A stretch of DNA of 16,124 nucleotides from Bacteroidetes bacterium UBA6161 (GTDB taxonomy: Bacteria > Bacteroidota > Bacteroidia > NS11-12g > UBA955), in the NCBI GenBank assembly GCA_002422315.1, contig DIUJ01000020.1, positions 1-16,124 of the forward strand. Reading direction: 5' to 3'. Under the pieces are notes generated by a model. The model was not told the DNA's origin, did not search any database, and was given only the letters and a program-made list of their open reading frames with translations. Each line of letters opens with the position of its first letter. Within the stretch, counting starts at the first letter, position 1. This document shows positions 15,051 through 16,124 of the stretch, one piece after another. Position numbers and translations under genes: made by a program.

Positions 15051-15098
15051 GTGGTTGGTGATCCGCCAATAAATTGGGGACAAGCAAACACCAACCAC
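15051..15098. repeat. cruciform-type interspersed repeat, copy 2
   Basis: Perfect 10-bp outer arms GTGGTTGGTG (15051-15060) and CACCAACCAC (15089-15098) enclose an inner stem CCAAT/ATTGG (15066-15070 and 15073-15077). The 14-mer GGTGATCCGCCAAT (15057-15070) also occurs at 10014-10027. It lies ~90 nt upstream of the membrane protein gene. Confidence 0.7.
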
Positions 15099-15185
15099 GG
15101 CGTAAAATATTTTTTCCGCTGGAAAAATGTGGTTTTTTGTATATACTTGCAGTACAAAGAGTTTGCAATTAAATCTAAAAATGAT

Positions 15186-15785
15186 ATGAAAAGAGTAGAA
15201 CAAATTATCGGGGTTGTTGCTATAGTAGGAATTGTCTTCAAGCTGTTTCTTTTACCTGGAGGGAGTATACTTGCCATCTTGGGCCTAACTTCGCTTTCTG
15301 TGTTCCATTATGCGTTCAGTTTTACTATTTTTAACGGTATTCAATTGGGTAATATTTTTAACAAGCAATCCTATAAAGATACCAACGTATTCAGAATCGC
15401 AGTATCAGTTTTAATAGGTATAGCACTTTCCATAACTATAATTGGTGGACTTTTTAAACTTCAACTATGGACAGGTTCAAATTTTCAAATGATGCTTGGT
15501 TTAGGTGTTTTAGGAACAATATTACCCATTGCAATATTTTTTTATTTCAGAACCAAAGCAGAGTTTTACTCAAGGGTAATCAAAAGAGTTGCTTTTTATG
15601 GAGGATTAGGACTTATACTTTTTATAACGCCCAAAGATAGTATTGTAGACTTCTATTATGGACGCAACCCAGAATATGCAGAATTATTCAAAAAAACACT
15701 TGCAGAACCTGAAAACAAAGAGCTTGAGGAACAATTAAAGCAAATGAGAAAGGATATTAGAGAGCGAGATTCAGCGGAAGAATAA
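15186..15785 (+). CDS. multi-pass membrane protein of unknown function
   Basis: This 199-residue protein has four or five hydrophobic segments (about 5-23, 27-50, 69-93, 100-121 and 134-148). A charged, probably cytoplasmic tail (160-199) is rich in Glu, Lys and Arg and may form a short coiled coil. I cannot name the family. The frame is open upstream to 15051, but that part runs through the cruciform repeat and encodes no plausible protein, so the ATG at 15186 was chosen. The gene stands alone between inverted copies of an interspersed repeat. A -7-like TATACTTG lies at 15142-15149, with no good -33 box. Confidence 0.75.
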   Translation: MKRVEQIIGVVAIVGIVFKLFLLPGGSILAILGLTSLSVFHYAFSFTIFNGIQLGNIFNKQSYKDTNVFRIAVSVLIGIALSITIIGGLFKLQLWTGSNFQMMLGLGVLGTILPIAIFFYFRTKAEFYSRVIKRVAFYGGLGLILFITPKDSIVDFYYGRNPEYAELFKKTLAEPENKELEEQLKQMRKDIRERDSAEE

Positions 15786-15884
15786 GTAGTAAATTAGCGC
15801 TAATTTGGGTGTTGTTATCAACGATTCGTATAGGCTTAATAATCAATACGGTAAAATCCATATTTCTCCTAATGTTTTTGTCAT

Positions 15885-16016
15885 CTTTTTTGCAGGGAAG
15901 GGCAAAAAAAATGCCAAAAACATAATTTCGTTTTCATTTTAAACCCCGGGTTAAAACCCGGGGCTATGGATATTTTTCTCCTTCGGAGAAACTGGATACC
16001 CTTAGAAAGGTATTCC
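15885..16016 (-). repeat. structured interspersed repeat, copy B (intact, three hairpins)
   Basis: This is the inverted counterpart of 14855-14990. It shares the 22-nt core (15912-15933) and GAAGGGC (15897-15903). Its stems are intact: CCCCGGGTT/AACCCGGGG (15944-15952 and 15955-15963), TTTCTCC/GGAGAAA (15975-15981 and 15985-15991), and an imperfect GGATACC/GGTATTCC stem (~15994-16016). No gene lies between 15786 and the window end. Confidence 0.7.
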
Positions 16017-16067
16017 ATTATCTGAATCAAGGATTTATCGGACAATGTAGCAAACTTATTGTAAGTT

Positions 16068-16101
16068 AAACCCAAAATACGCATTAGCGTATTTTGGGTT
16101 T
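16068..16101. terminator. perfect 15-bp hairpin, possible bidirectional terminator
   Basis: AAACCCAAAATACGC (16068-16082) and its exact complement GCGTATTTTGGGTTT (16087-16101) are separated by ATTA. A/T-rich flanks would allow termination in either direction, though the T-run is short. It could serve the membrane protein gene ~285 nt upstream or a gene beyond the window. Confidence 0.45.
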
Positions 16102-16124
16102 TGGGCTGACGAAAATCAAAGATT

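Noticed and set aside
15051..15185. 45-codon upstream extension of the membrane protein
   Set aside because: It translates the cruciform repeat; the ATG at 15186 starts directly at the first membrane segment.

Overview
The window looks like a Bacteroidota chromosome: AT-rich, few Shine-Dalgarno sites, TAnnTTTG-type -7 boxes, lipoproteins with short CK-type lipoboxes, and many palindromic interspersed repeats. No RNA gene or CRISPR array was seen. All calls come from reading motifs and protein families; no database search was run.

Region 1 (1-2391, all minus strand) is an integron-like module. A tyrosine recombinase (1261-2391) is followed by a bulged hairpin ending in the nonamer GTTATGGGC (1152-1231). 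Next come a collagen-like lipoprotein with its own terminator, a 76-residue Cys-containing protein, and a ~130-bp attC-like palindrome (1-133) that carries the same nonamer in inverse orientation. The recombinase does not look like a classical IntI: it lacks the visible IntI insertion and has an extra N-terminal domain.

Region 2 (2730-6438, plus) is a tight operon for aromatic amino acid breakdown: homogentisate 1,2-dioxygenase, 4-hydroxyphenylpyruvate dioxygenase and kynurenine 3-monooxygenase, with gaps of 18 and 10 nt. It ends in a stretch of palindromic repeats (6496-6733).

Region 3 (9892-6775, minus) is a five-gene run: a small lipoprotein, a MenI-like hotdog thioesterase, an isochorismate synthase-like enzyme, a DoxX-like membrane protein and a TauE/SafE (TSUP) transporter. 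The middle two enzymes fit menaquinone synthesis. A good Bacteroidota promoter lies just upstream of the first gene.

Region 4 (12608-10411, minus) is dihydroorotase overlapping a DUF6671-like zinc-ribbon protein by ATGA. Upstream and divergent, region 5 (13087-14700, plus) pairs a bacterial eRF1-like (baeRF) protein that keeps a GGQ tripeptide with a small HPF/RaiA-like protein. This is probably a ribosome hibernation, rescue or quality-control unit and, with the integron-like module, is the most interesting part of the window.

Region 6 (14701-16124) holds an unidentified multi-pass membrane protein flanked by inverted copies of a structured interspersed repeat, a cruciform repeat also present near 10014, and a perfect 15-bp hairpin near the window end.
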